From the NCBI RefSeq assembly GCF_021310995.1, contig NZ_CP054151.1, positions 310,001-374,000 of the forward strand: 64,000 nucleotides of DNA, given 5' to 3'. The notes under the pieces are model-generated. The model made no database searches and had not been told where the DNA came from. It saw only the letters and a program-made list of their open reading frames with translations. The position numbers were made by a program, and so were the translations under genes. The DNA comes from Agrobacterium vaccinii (lineage in GTDB: Bacteria > Pseudomonadota > Alphaproteobacteria > Rhizobiales > Rhizobiaceae). Positions 24,395 through 33,684 of the stretch are shown one piece after another (the stretch's first letter is position 1; each line of letters opens with the position of its first letter).

Positions 24395-25801
24395 TTAGGC
24401 CCAACGGCGCATCGGCCCCATGTCGCTTGCCGGTGCGCACTCTATCACGCTTGCTCCCTTGGCGCGGTACAGGGCATCATCTGCGCGCTTTAGCGCGTCG
24501 TCACACGTCACTTCGCCATGCCGCACTTCGCTGAGGCCGAAGGAAGCACCTGTTATCAACCGCTTTTCCCTGACGAAATACGGATGCGACAGCAACTCCG
24601 AGAGTTGTCCGCAACGAGTACCCGCATCCACGGCTGATACGCCAGGCATGAACACGGCGAACTCATCTCCTCCGAGACGAAACACGACGTCCTCTGGCCG
24701 ACAGCCGGATTTCAAGCGTTCAGCAACTTGTTTCAGCAACTCATCGCCAATGGCATGACCGTGCCGATCATTGACGGCTTTGAAACCATCGAGGTCGAGG
24801 CAGGCCACAATCAAGTTGCCAGCCGTTGAAAGTCTGGCAAACTCCGTGGCGATCAAAGATCGGTTTGCCAGGCCCGTCAGGAAGTCGTGAGTTGCGGCAT
24901 GCCGCATCAGCTTTTCGGCCTCCACCAACGTACCGATGGCGCGACGGGACGTGCGTGTGGCGAAGATACCGCCAGCGATGAAAATAATCGTCAGCGCGGA
25001 GGCCAATGGCAGGAATTGGCGCAACAAATCATGAGCGGGCGTCAGCGGCTTCCAAGACAAGACCTGAGCTTGCCCATCGGGCCCAACGGCGATCTCGGCG
25101 CTGGCGCGGTCATCCGAAACCGTATTCGCTGGTCCGACGGCTGCATCATCGAGCATGAAGCGATCGCCGAGAAAGGTCTGTAGGCTGCCAGCTATCGGGA
25201 TAGCAGAAATCAGCACCGGTCCACGGGCGTTGCGCAGGGTTGCCATCTTGAAATCGGATTGGAACAGGCTGGCCGTCAAGAGAACGGCGTCGTTGCCGAT
25301 AACTTCGATCTTGCTGAAGACGATAGGTTCGGGGATGCCGGGCTTTCGTCCGCCCGCTTCACTTACACGCACCTTGTCGACCAGTGAGAGTGCGTCTTGC
25401 GCAATGACGTCAGCGCCCTGCGCGAAGAACGGGCGATCCTGAACCTCATCGGCAGTTTTCGAATAGATCAGTTTGTCATCGCTATCGAGAATGGCCACGA
25501 AACGGGTTCGCGATGTCCCGATCAGCGAACTACCGATGTTTCGATCGGCCCATTCAAGGTCGAAGGCGTTGTCGAGCTTGGCAATCGATTCGTCCCAGAT
25601 CGTCCACGCCGTCAAAGCGAACTCGATGTCAGTGATCCAGATCGATATGTTTCGTTTGACCAGAACTTCCTGACGCTGTCGGTTCTCCGCATCGAGACGA
25701 GACACCCCAAAATAGGGGATGGCGGCAAGCGCGATCAACAATACTGCTACCAGCACCAGGGCTGGCACCACCAGTCTGAACTGCGAAAAGCGCGTGCTCA
25801 T
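24395..25801 (-). CDS. CHASE4-GGDEF diguanylate cyclase
   Basis: The 468-residue protein has TM1 at about 9-30, a periplasmic CHASE4 domain (about 50-225; DIEFALTAWTIWDESIAKLD), TM2 near 267-287 and a cytoplasmic GGDEF domain. The active site RLGGDEF is intact and an inhibitory I-site RPED lies five residues before it, so it should make c-di-GMP with product feedback. DFLTGLANR marks the start of the GGDEF domain. It is monocistronic and convergent with the DUF3597 gene. The ligand of the CHASE4 sensor is unknown. Confidence 0.92.
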   Translation of the reverse strand: MSTRFSQFRLVVPALVLVAVLLIALAAIPYFGVSRLDAENRQRQEVLVKRNISIWITDIEFALTAWTIWDESIAKLDNAFDLEWADRNIGSSLIGTSRTRFVAILDSDDKLIYSKTADEVQDRPFFAQGADVIAQDALSLVDKVRVSEAGGRKPGIPEPIVFSKIEVIGNDAVLLTASLFQSDFKMATLRNARGPVLISAIPIAGSLQTFLGDRFMLDDAAVGPANTVSDDRASAEIAVGPDGQAQVLSWKPLTPAHDLLRQFLPLASALTIIFIAGGIFATRTSRRAIGTLVEAEKLMRHAATHDFLTGLANRSLIATEFARLSTAGNLIVACLDLDGFKAVNDRHGHAIGDELLKQVAERLKSGCRPEDVVFRLGGDEFAVFMPGVSAVDAGTRCGQLSELLSHPYFVREKRLITGASFGLSEVRHGEVTCDDALKRADDALYRAKGASVIECAPASDMGPMRRWA

Positions 25802-25898
25802 ATTTACGTCCCGATTGCTCCAAGACTTCGATATGAGCGAGAGACTATTTAAGGCTGGTTAGCGGTCATGGATTTCGGCGCACGCGGTTAATGCTTCC

Positions 25899-25942
25899 CT
25901 TCCGTAACGGAAGGCAAACCCGCGCTGAGTTGCAGCGCGGGT
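25899..25942 (-). terminator. Terminator hairpins after prc
   Basis: A perfect 10-bp stem ACCCGCGCTG/CAGCGCGGGT (25918-25942) lies 15 bp beyond the prc stop and is followed on the minus strand by TTTGCC. A second small hairpin (CTTCCGT/ACGGAAG, 25899-25913) comes next. The U-tract is short. Confidence 0.6.
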
Positions 25943-25956
25943 AGTTGCCGATTTCT

Positions 25957-28047
25957 TTATTGCGCGTTTCTGGCTGCGGTCGGCAGCTTCGCCAGATCAG
26001 CCACGATGGCGGCGGATTCGGTTTTCAGCACGTCTTTCGCATTTTTGCGCGCATTTTCGATGGCGATATTGGCGCTGATGCTGCGTTCATTCGCTTGCAG
26101 GCCGTCGTCATTTTCAGGAACGAAGCCGCTTCCAACTTCCGCACGCGCCTTCAGCCGTGCTTCCGTCGCCGCCATTTCACTTCGGCGTTCGGCTTCGTTG
26201 AGAGAAATGGTTTTCTTGGCGCGCAAGGCTTTCAAATCCGCGACATCTTCAACGAAACGCTGGAAGTCGCTGTCATCCTTGACGCGCGCGTCATGCTCGC
26301 TTTGCAACTGCGGCACGATCTTCGCCATGTCGCCCATCAACGCGTATTTGGCGGGCTTGATCTGCGTCCAAGGCAAGGCATTGTCGTAACTGGACTCGCC
26401 CAGCAGTTTCGGGTCGAGAATTCCAGGCAGGCTGATATCCGGCGTCACACCGCGCAACTGAGTGGTGCCGCCATCGACGCGGAAGAACTGCGCGATCGTC
26501 AGCTTTAACTGGCCAAGCTCAGGCTTGTTGTTGCGCGCAACACGATCGAGATCGACCACCGTCTGCACAGTACCCTTACCGAAGCTGGGCTCACCAACGA
26601 TAACACCCCGGTCATAATCCTGAATGGCAGCGGCAAAAATTTCCGAAGCCGATGCGGAGCCGCGATTGATGAGAACGCCGAGCGGACCTGTCCAGGCAGG
26701 CGCACTCATCTCGTCACTCTCGACCTTGACCTTGCCTTCGGCATCCTTCTGCTGGACGACGGGGCCTTTGCCGATGAACAGACCGGTGAGATCGATCGCT
26801 TCCGCAAGCGAGCCACCACCATTGTCACGCAGGTCGATCAACACACCGGCAACCTTGTCCTGCTTCAGTTCTGCAAGAAGCTTGGCGACGTCGCGGCTCG
26901 CGCTACGGTAATCCTTATCGCCTTTGCGACGTCCTTCGAAGTCTTCATAGAAGGTGGGCAAAGTGATAACGCCGATGTTGACGGTGGCATCGCCGTTTTT
27001 GACAGGAACGATTGTCTTTTGGGCCGCCTGCTTTTCCAGACTGACCTTGTCTCGCACAAGGCTGATAACGCGGTGGCCGCCGCTGCTACCTGAATCGGCG
27101 GGGAGAATATCGAGGCGCACCACGGAACCCACAGCACCGCGGATCATCTGAACGACCTCATCCAGTCGCGTGCCGACCACTTCCTTGATGGCGCCATCCT
27201 CGCCCTGACCAACGCCGATAATGCGGTCGCCCACGGCAAGCTTGGTTGAAAGTTGCGCCGGGCCTCCGGGCACCAGTTCGCGGATCGTCGTATAGCCATC
27301 GCGTTCCTGAAGCACCGCGCCGATCCCGACCAGCGACAGCTTCATCGAAATGTCGAATTCAGCAGAAGCCTTCGCGCTGAAATAATCCGTATGCGGATCG
27401 ACCGCCGTCGTATAAGCCGCCATAAAGGTTTGGAACACGTCGTCACTCTTGTAGGGATAGACGCGGTCCATGATGTTCTTGTAACGTTTATCCAGCGTTT
27501 CGCGAATGGCGGCATCCGCTTGGCCCGCTAGCTTCAAACGAAGCCAGTCGCTTTTTACGCGTTTGCGCCAGAGCTCATCACTCTGCTTCTCTGACTGCGC
27601 CCAAGGCGCGTCATCGCGGGAGATCGGGTAGTCTTCGCGAACCGTGAAATCGAAGTCTTGCTTCAGTTCGCTTCGCGCGAACGTCATACGGTCAACGACG
27701 CGGCGCGTATAGCTGTTGAAGATCGAAAACGGAATTTCAAGGTCTTCGTTCAGGATCGCATCATCGATCTTGGTGCTATCGGCCATGAAGCGATCGATGT
27801 CGCTTTGCATGAACAGCATACGGTCAGGATCGAGGGACTTGATGAACTTGGTCATGATGTGGCCAGACAAAACATCGTCCAGCGGCACCGTCTTATAGGC
27901 GTATCGGCCCAGGAACTGCGCGCTCAAATTGGCAGCTTGCGCCTGAATTTGCGACGGCTCAAGTGTCGGCGGCGATGCCGGTTGCTGCGCATAGGCAGAA
28001 GACGCAATCGACAGAACCAAACCAAAGAGACCGTGCTTTATGCGCAT
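25957..28047 (-). CDS. prc: Periplasmic tail-specific protease Prc (S41 family, long form)
   Basis: The 696-residue protein has a signal peptide ending in SSAYAQ, a PDZ domain (about 235-320; VGIGAVLQERDGYTTIRELV) and an S41 catalytic domain with the Ser/Lys dyad in GSASASEIF (about 466) and GKGTVQ (about 491), then a helical C-terminal region. This length and architecture match Escherichia coli Prc/Tsp (about 680 residues) and not the shorter CtpA of about 440 residues also common in rhizobia. It would degrade periplasmic proteins and trim cell-wall hydrolases or lipoproteins. It is monocistronic. Confidence 0.93.
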   Translation of the reverse strand: MRIKHGLFGLVLSIASSAYAQQPASPPTLEPSQIQAQAANLSAQFLGRYAYKTVPLDDVLSGHIMTKFIKSLDPDRMLFMQSDIDRFMADSTKIDDAILNEDLEIPFSIFNSYTRRVVDRMTFARSELKQDFDFTVREDYPISRDDAPWAQSEKQSDELWRKRVKSDWLRLKLAGQADAAIRETLDKRYKNIMDRVYPYKSDDVFQTFMAAYTTAVDPHTDYFSAKASAEFDISMKLSLVGIGAVLQERDGYTTIRELVPGGPAQLSTKLAVGDRIIGVGQGEDGAIKEVVGTRLDEVVQMIRGAVGSVVRLDILPADSGSSGGHRVISLVRDKVSLEKQAAQKTIVPVKNGDATVNIGVITLPTFYEDFEGRRKGDKDYRSASRDVAKLLAELKQDKVAGVLIDLRDNGGGSLAEAIDLTGLFIGKGPVVQQKDAEGKVKVESDEMSAPAWTGPLGVLINRGSASASEIFAAAIQDYDRGVIVGEPSFGKGTVQTVVDLDRVARNNKPELGQLKLTIAQFFRVDGGTTQLRGVTPDISLPGILDPKLLGESSYDNALPWTQIKPAKYALMGDMAKIVPQLQSEHDARVKDDSDFQRFVEDVADLKALRAKKTISLNEAERRSEMAATEARLKARAEVGSGFVPENDDGLQANERSISANIAIENARKNAKDVLKTESAAIVADLAKLPTAARNAQ

Positions 28048-28165
28048 GCGATATCATTCCTCATCATTGTGCAGATCAGTCTTACTGCACCGCGGCGGCA
28101 ATTACGATAAGAACATCGTCGGCAAAACGTTCTTTTCAGGCAATTGCTCGTGAACGACAGTGCTA

Positions 28166-28194
28166 AATATCCACTCGCTAAAATGGTGGATATT
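28166..28194. other. Perfect inverted repeat in the prc/small membrane protein gap
   Basis: AATATCCAC-N11-GTGGATATT is a perfect 9-bp inverted repeat in the 295-bp divergent region between prc and the small membrane protein gene. The AT-rich symmetric arms suggest an operator or small hairpin. No other gene is seen in this gap. Confidence 0.45.
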
Positions 28195-28297
28195 CTTCAC
28201 CTCCTCATCTAGAAACATGGCGGCCCTGCGGCCATCCTGCGCTCCCCAGGCGAAAAATCCCTGAAACAACGTTTTATCGACAGGGGCTCAGGACGAC

Positions 28298-28319
28298 TGG
28301 TCGATCGAAAAATCGACCA
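28298..28319. other. Leader hairpin or operator before the small membrane protein gene
   Basis: A perfect 8-bp inverted repeat TGGTCGAT-N6-ATCGACCA lies just before the GAGGGAA ribosome site of the gene at 28343. Confidence 0.4.
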
Positions 28320-28342
28320 CACATTGAAATGAGGGAAATATC

Positions 28343-28597
28343 ATGAAGTCCAACGTCTTTTCCAATCGTCGCGCAATGCTCTTGGGCGCAATCGCCGCCG
28401 TCGTCATTTTTGCTGTCATTCAGACGTTCTATAGTCTGCGTGGCCCGCAATATGCCGAAAGCCGCGATGGTGCAGTGATGGTTCGTCCGATTGCGAAGGA
28501 TGACGGCGTGAAAAACACGACGATGGCGGTCGTGATCGGGCTGATCGGCGGTCTCTATGTCGCCCGCATCGTCAACAGACGCTCCACGAAAGCGTGA
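28343..28597 (+). CDS. Small two-helix membrane protein, unknown
   Basis: The 84-residue protein has a positively charged N-terminus (MKSNVFSNRR), a membrane helix at about 12-28, a polar loop of about 30 residues with SLRGPQYAESRDGAVMVRPI, and a second helix at about 60-74 followed by RIVNRRSTKA. The charge pattern puts both ends in the cytoplasm. GAGGGAA precedes the ATG. It is a single-gene unit divergent from prc. I do not recognise a family and give no function. Confidence 0.65.
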   Translation: MKSNVFSNRRAMLLGAIAAVVIFAVIQTFYSLRGPQYAESRDGAVMVRPIAKDDGVKNTTMAVVIGLIGGLYVARIVNRRSTKA

Positions 28598-28604
28598 TAT
28601 GAAA

Positions 28605-28640
28605 ATGGCGAGCCCGCGCCGTCTTTTGCGGGCTCGCCAT
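28605..28640 (-). terminator. Terminator for treZ, shared with the small membrane protein gene
   Basis: A perfect 13-bp stem (ATGGCGAGCCCGC at 28605-28617 with its complement at 28628-28640) stands between convergent genes. On the minus strand it runs into TTTTC, so it mainly serves treZ. Confidence 0.85.
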
Positions 28641-28647
28641 GGAATGA

Positions 28648-30420
28648 TCAAGCTTTGCAAAGGCTCCACAGAACCGACCAGGGGTCAAAACTGGAACCGT
28701 CTATCTTACCGACTGTATAGAGCTCTTCGCCTTCGCGCGCCCAGTTTTCGACAGTCACTAGATCAGGCGAGAGGTTTGCTAGCAATTGCAGTTGCGCGCC
28801 TCCGGCAAGCTGCCACACGACATTGACGGTTTTTCCCTGCGCTTGAAAACTGCCCGATTTCAAGGACGCACCTCGCAAAAGCGGAACGATATGCTCATGA
28901 CGCAGCGCGATGAGATCCGTGTAAAATCCCATCATACCGACGCCGTCCTCTTCTTCAGCCACTGACCAGTCGATTTTCGCTGAGAGAAATGTTTCATACG
29001 CAGTGGGGTCTGCCACGTCGTCGCCTTCGAACCCCGGCAGCCGCGACAACTCTTCCCGCCGCCCCACGCGGATTTTTTCGTTCATTTCTTCATTGAACTC
29101 ACAGAAAAAGGGGAATGGCTCTTTGGCCCCCCACTCCTCACCCATGAACATCATCGGTATCTGCGGTGCCAGAAGATAAACCGCAGCGATGGCTTCGATG
29201 GGCTCCGGCGGGATGTGGGAGGACATGCGGTCGCCGATGGCGCGATTGCCGATCTGGTCGTGGTTTTGAATGAAGGAGATGAAGGCCGTGGGCGGCAGAT
29301 CCTGGCTTGGCTTGCCACGTTCCCCACCACGATAGGGCATATGCTCTCCCTGAAACACGAAACCTTCAGCAAGACCCCGACCCAGATTGTCGTCATTACC
29401 GATGTATTCTTCGTAATAACCGAATGTCTCGTCAGTTGCGGCGATGTGGAGGACGTGGTGGACATCGTCGTTCCACTGCGCGGTAAACAGTGTGGGGTGT
29501 CCATCATCCCCCCTCGCCAGAACGTCGCTGTCATTGTCTTCGTTCTCGACGATCAGATGGACGTGCCTGCCATCCGCCGCCTGTCTGACCCGGCGTGCAA
29601 GCTCTTGGAGAACATGCTCGTCGCTATCGTCCTTGATTTCGTGGATGGCATCGAGCCGCAGACCATCGAGCCGAAACTCGGTGACCCAGTAGAGGGCGTT
29701 TTGAATGATGAATTCACGCACATGTTTTGAGCCGTCATCATCGTAATTGATGCCGTTGCCCCAAGGCGAAGCGTGGTGCGCCGAAAAAAGCGGCGCAAAG
29801 AGGGGCATGTAATTCCCGTCGGGCCCAAAGTGATTGTAGACCACATCGAGGAACACACAGATACCTCTGGCATGTGCCTCATCAACGATTTTCATCAAAT
29901 CTTCCGGGCGGCCATAACTGCTTTCGGGCGCGTAGGGCATAACGCCATCATAGCCCCATCCGTAACTGCCGGGGAAATCGGAGATCGGCATAAGCTGTAT
30001 CGCGGTGATGCCCAGTCGCTGCAAATGATCGAGCTTGTCGATCGCTGCCAGAAAGCCACCGTCAGCAGTGAACGCTCCGGCATGGAGTTCGTATATGACC
30101 ATCTCTTCCCAAGGGCGTCCGTTCCAGCCCTCGGTTTTCCAGTCATAAGCGTAGAGATCCACCACTTCGCTTGGGCCATGCACGTCTTCGGGCTGAAAAC
30201 GGGAGGCCGGGTCTGGGACTTCAAGTCCATCGGGCAGTTGAAACCGGTAACGGGTGCCTGCGCCAGCGCCTGAAACCTCGCAATGAAACCAGCCCTCGCC
30301 CGCGTCCAGCATATCGTGCTGCTCACCGCTCTCCAGTTTCAACACCATGGCTTTCTGTAAGGGGGCCCAGATACGAAACAGCGTGGAATCCGTGAGAATC
30401 CGCGGACCGAAATCAAACAT
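28648..30420 (-). CDS. treZ: Malto-oligosyltrehalose trehalohydrolase TreZ
   Basis: The 590-residue GH13 enzyme has an N-terminal CBM48-like domain, then the four catalytic regions: DVVYNHFGPDGNY (I), GLRLDAIHEI with the nucleophile Asp (II), LIVENEDND with the acid/base Glu (III) and IQNHDQIGNR (IV). DVVYNHFGPDG with the GINYDDDGSKHVREF stretch is typical of TreZ. It releases trehalose from maltooligosyl-trehalose made by TreY. No treY lies in the window, so TreY must be elsewhere. The ATG at 30420 is used; an in-frame TTG at 30429 has a better placed AGAAGG site and could be the true start. Confidence 0.9.
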   Translation of the reverse strand: MFDFGPRILTDSTLFRIWAPLQKAMVLKLESGEQHDMLDAGEGWFHCEVSGAGAGTRYRFQLPDGLEVPDPASRFQPEDVHGPSEVVDLYAYDWKTEGWNGRPWEEMVIYELHAGAFTADGGFLAAIDKLDHLQRLGITAIQLMPISDFPGSYGWGYDGVMPYAPESSYGRPEDLMKIVDEAHARGICVFLDVVYNHFGPDGNYMPLFAPLFSAHHASPWGNGINYDDDGSKHVREFIIQNALYWVTEFRLDGLRLDAIHEIKDDSDEHVLQELARRVRQAADGRHVHLIVENEDNDSDVLARGDDGHPTLFTAQWNDDVHHVLHIAATDETFGYYEEYIGNDDNLGRGLAEGFVFQGEHMPYRGGERGKPSQDLPPTAFISFIQNHDQIGNRAIGDRMSSHIPPEPIEAIAAVYLLAPQIPMMFMGEEWGAKEPFPFFCEFNEEMNEKIRVGRREELSRLPGFEGDDVADPTAYETFLSAKIDWSVAEEEDGVGMMGFYTDLIALRHEHIVPLLRGASLKSGSFQAQGKTVNVVWQLAGGAQLQLLANLSPDLVTVENWAREGEELYTVGKIDGSSFDPWSVLWSLCKA

Positions 30421-30627
30421 GTGAGACAATGAAAATACCTTCTGATGACAATATGTTGGTGTAGAACAACTCAGTAACTTCATCGCAGCATGATGGTTTC
30501 ACACAATTTTTCTGAATACGCGGCTCGTACGATAACGAACGGCCCTGCGGCCCTGCCAGTGCGTATTGAACATTCCCGTACCAAGCGCCATCTCATGGGA
30601 CAGCATAGAGATAACGGAGGGCTATTC

Positions 30628-31005
30628 ATGGGTTTATTCGACGCGCTTTTGGGGCATGGATCAACAGTCGATCCGGCAGACCTCCGTAAACGCCTTGATG
30701 GCGTATTGATCGACGGAGAAGAGCCGCAACTGGCTTTCAAAGTCATCAGGGACTTTTTCGTGTTCACGCAACACCGCGTCATCCTCGTTGATATTCAAGG
30801 CATGACAGGCAGCAAAGTCGATTACACATCGATCCCCTACCGTGCGATCACCCGCTTTTCCGTAGAAACGGCAGGCACGTTCGATCTGGATTCGGAACTG
30901 AAAATCTGGGTGTCGGGGTCGAGCACGCCCATCGGCAAAACCCTGAAAAAAGGGACGGATGTGCGCGGCATTCAACGCGCCTTGGCAACCGGCGTCTTGC
31001 GGTAG
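30628..31005 (+). CDS. Bacterial PH-domain protein
   Basis: The 125-residue protein is a single bacterial PH-like domain: an opening MGLFDALLGHGS, a beta-rich core with EPQLAFKVIRDFFVFTQHRV and DYTSIPYRAITRFSVETAG, and a closing helix KKGTDVRGIQRALATGVL. It has no membrane segment. The ATG follows ACGGAGG with ideal spacing; the frame upstream to 30490 is not needed. Such proteins are widespread and of unknown function. It is divergent from treZ and ends one base before the convergent glycosyltransferase gene. Confidence 0.82.
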   Translation: MGLFDALLGHGSTVDPADLRKRLDGVLIDGEEPQLAFKVIRDFFVFTQHRVILVDIQGMTGSKVDYTSIPYRAITRFSVETAGTFDLDSELKIWVSGSSTPIGKTLKKGTDVRGIQRALATGVLR

Positions 31006-31006
31006 A

Positions 31007-32263
31007 CTACCGCGAGGCTGGTGCCGGCGTGCGCTTGGCCTGCCTGTAAGTTCGCGGTGGGTTTGCTGCGGAGATGGATTTGTATATTTCCGCAGTTTTC
31101 AAACCGATGGTCCGCCAATCGTACTTCGACATTATTCTCGCGCCTTGCTGAAGGGATGGACGAGCTGACGTTTCGCCCTCCATCTCTGCTTGCAGACGCT
31201 CAGAGAGTGCCTCGATATTGCCCAGCGGGAAGTAGGACGACTTGTCGAGCGACAGGCCGAGATTTGCCTCGATATCGCTCGCCAGCACAGGCAGTCCGTG
31301 TGCCATAGCCTCCAGAAGCGCAATCGGCATGCCTTCATGGCTGGATGGAAGTACAAACAGGCCTGCATTCGAAAAGAGACTGGCAAGTTTGCGGCCGGAC
31401 TGCACACCGGTCAGCACCACGCCCGGCATGGCTTTAGCGCGCGCCTGAACCGTGGTGGCATAATCGCTATCCGCGTCTCCTCCGCCAACGAGAACCAGTT
31501 TCGTGTCGCCAAGGCTGGTCTTTGCAAAGGCTTCGATAAGGTCAATCTGGCGCTTTTCCGCAACAAGGCGGGCCACCAGCAGAATATAGCGTCCCTTCTT
31601 CAGGCCGAATTCGGAGAGAACGCTATCCTCGAGATTTGTCGTATCGACCTTTACACCATTTGGAATGAAATGGACCGGCGCCTTGAAATCCTTCTGCATC
31701 CGATCCGCAATGTGCTTGGCAATTGCGATGCGTGCATGGGAAAACCGCATCCCGGCCCATTCGCCAAGCTGCAATATCCGCTTTTCCAAAGAATTCCATT
31801 TTTCCCGATCATAGTCGTAACCATGATGCGTAAAAACGACTCGCAGGCCCAGCATGCGCGCAAACGGCGCAACAAGCGAAGGCCCGACAGCGTGAATATG
31901 AACGATATCAGGGTGGAGAAACCGTGCTTTGACGAGCGCTAGCGCCGTGTGGAAAATGGCCTCCAGCCGGGTGCTGCGCGGTGCCCAGAGCGGGTGAACA
32001 GTAATGCCACGCCAAACATAGGGCTTGCTATCGGCAACGTAGTTTTTGCGGGCAAAGACATGAACATCAGCACCCAATTCCACGAGATTTGAAACGAGTT
32101 GCTCGACATGCGTTTCGACGCCACCTTGCACATTGGGAATGCCGCGAAGACCAATCATGCAGATGCGCATGGAGTCCAGCATTCGTGCGTTGTCCCGCTT
32201 GGAGCGCGCGCTTTCGGAAGCTTCCTGTTTTGGTAGATCGATACCCATCTGGACATAATTCAT
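31007..32263 (-). CDS. Glycosyltransferase family 4
   Basis: The 418-residue protein has the GT-B fold: an N-terminal glycine motif RGIPNVQGGVETHVEQL and a GT4 C-terminal domain with ILLVARLVAEKRQIDLIEAF and the E-x7-E motif in HEGMPIALLEAMAHG. The start at 32263 is supported by TTAGGAG. It would add a sugar, donor unknown, to a lipid-linked repeat unit in the cytoplasm. It is the first gene at the left end of the polysaccharide locus and is separated by 131 bp of AT-rich DNA from the acyltransferase gene. Confidence 0.88.
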   Translation of the reverse strand: MNYVQMGIDLPKQEASESARSKRDNARMLDSMRICMIGLRGIPNVQGGVETHVEQLVSNLVELGADVHVFARKNYVADSKPYVWRGITVHPLWAPRSTRLEAIFHTALALVKARFLHPDIVHIHAVGPSLVAPFARMLGLRVVFTHHGYDYDREKWNSLEKRILQLGEWAGMRFSHARIAIAKHIADRMQKDFKAPVHFIPNGVKVDTTNLEDSVLSEFGLKKGRYILLVARLVAEKRQIDLIEAFAKTSLGDTKLVLVGGGDADSDYATTVQARAKAMPGVVLTGVQSGRKLASLFSNAGLFVLPSSHEGMPIALLEAMAHGLPVLASDIEANLGLSLDKSSYFPLGNIEALSERLQAEMEGETSARPSLQQGARIMSKYDWRTIGLKTAEIYKSISAANPPRTYRQAKRTPAPASR

Positions 32264-32394
32264 CGCGTGCTCCTAATTTACATTAGAACATTAGGATATG
32301 ATAAACTAAATCGAGATCGAGGCTAGTGCTTTTACGCTTTTTCTCTAATCATCTCGAAGCGTGGTAAACGGCGCAGTTGTAACAATCGAAGACC

Positions 32395-33534
32395 TTAGAC
32401 AGGCACCTTAGAATCCGCTGCAGATTTACGTTTTATAAACCTATACCCAAGGTTGATCATTGGCTTCTCCAAATATTCGTAGGTAAGCAATGAGAGGCCG
32501 AGCGTGAGAACAAGGCTGGCAAGCCCTATGGGCAGGTCCGCCCATGTTCCACTGAGTGGAAGCCACGCGAAAACGATGAGCGCGGCCACGCCATGAAACA
32601 GATAGATCGAGTAGCTGAGAGAACCGAGCCATGACAGCACCGCGTTATCGGGCATCCTTGTTTTGACGGAAAATACGAAGACGCACAGCGCCACGAGGTA
32701 GCTGGTCAGGATCGGCAGGGTTCCGACGAGGAAAAATCCGTCCCTTCGCCCCAGAGAAAATTCACCGATACTCAACAACACGACGGCCTGAACCAAGAGA
32801 ACCACAACTGATGCAGCGAACGCGCCCTCGCGCCGATCAACCAGCACCATGCGCAAAAGCAGGCCTAGATAAAGGAAGGAAAGATGGAGGCTGATATATT
32901 GCACAGGCACGGCCAAGCCGAAGGACCGCATCAGGATGGGCAAGGCAGTGGCGGCAGCCAGCGCGATGGCGAAAAACGCAATAGCACCGGGGCGATAGAG
33001 GCCACCGACCAGAAAAAGTCCGGCAGACAGGACGTAAAACAGGATTTCGATTGTGAGCGTCCAATAGGCGCCGGACATCCATTGCTGCCCGAAGGCGGCT
33101 GGCAGCATGGTCATATTGGCGAGAAACTGCGGGACCGACGATATATGTCCGTGGAAAGAGTTGGCGATTACGAGGCATAAAAGCGCGAGCCAGAGTGCAG
33201 GGAACAACCTGAAAAAGCGAGAGATGGCAAAGCGGCGGATCGGATCAGCACCTTTGATGCTGAAGGGAACCACGAAACCGCTGATCAGAAAAAATAACAC
33301 CACGCCAAATCGTCCGGCATCGAAAACGGACACCGCGGATACTGCCAACTGGTAGACCGACCCATCCCGATCCGTCGCCTCGCGGATGACGTCGCCAAAG
33401 AAGTGCTGCACGACAACGGCAAGTGCTGCAATGGCACGCAAAGCATCGATATTCTCGTAACGATGGGGTTTAGCTGCATCAGCGGCTTTATTTGCAACTG
33501 TTGCCATGGACTGATGGTGATCCAACTTTTGCAT
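32395..33534 (-). CDS. Acyltransferase family 3 membrane protein (OafA/ExoZ type)
   Basis: The 379-residue integral membrane protein has the acyltransferase-3 opening ENIDALRAIAALAVVVQHFF (about residues 29-47, with the catalytic His) followed by about ten hydrophobic segments. It probably O-acetylates the polysaccharide encoded by the surrounding genes, as ExoZ does for succinoglycan. AAAGG precedes the ATG. It is divergent from the methyltransferase gene across an AT-rich region that must hold both promoters. Confidence 0.9.
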   Translation of the reverse strand: MQKLDHHQSMATVANKAADAAKPHRYENIDALRAIAALAVVVQHFFGDVIREATDRDGSVYQLAVSAVSVFDAGRFGVVLFFLISGFVVPFSIKGADPIRRFAISRFFRLFPALWLALLCLVIANSFHGHISSVPQFLANMTMLPAAFGQQWMSGAYWTLTIEILFYVLSAGLFLVGGLYRPGAIAFFAIALAAATALPILMRSFGLAVPVQYISLHLSFLYLGLLLRMVLVDRREGAFAASVVVLLVQAVVLLSIGEFSLGRRDGFFLVGTLPILTSYLVALCVFVFSVKTRMPDNAVLSWLGSLSYSIYLFHGVAALIVFAWLPLSGTWADLPIGLASLVLTLGLSLLTYEYLEKPMINLGYRFIKRKSAADSKVPV

Positions 33535-33684
33535 GGGAATGCCTTTGTGCGCTCAACCGATACATGCAAATATTATTAATTCAAGTAAATTCTAAAATAA
33601 CTAATTCTAATTTAATGTTGCAACCGAATGCGGGGCTCTTCTCATAGCCTTGATGAGATCAAGTTAGAGCTATATGGATTAGAA

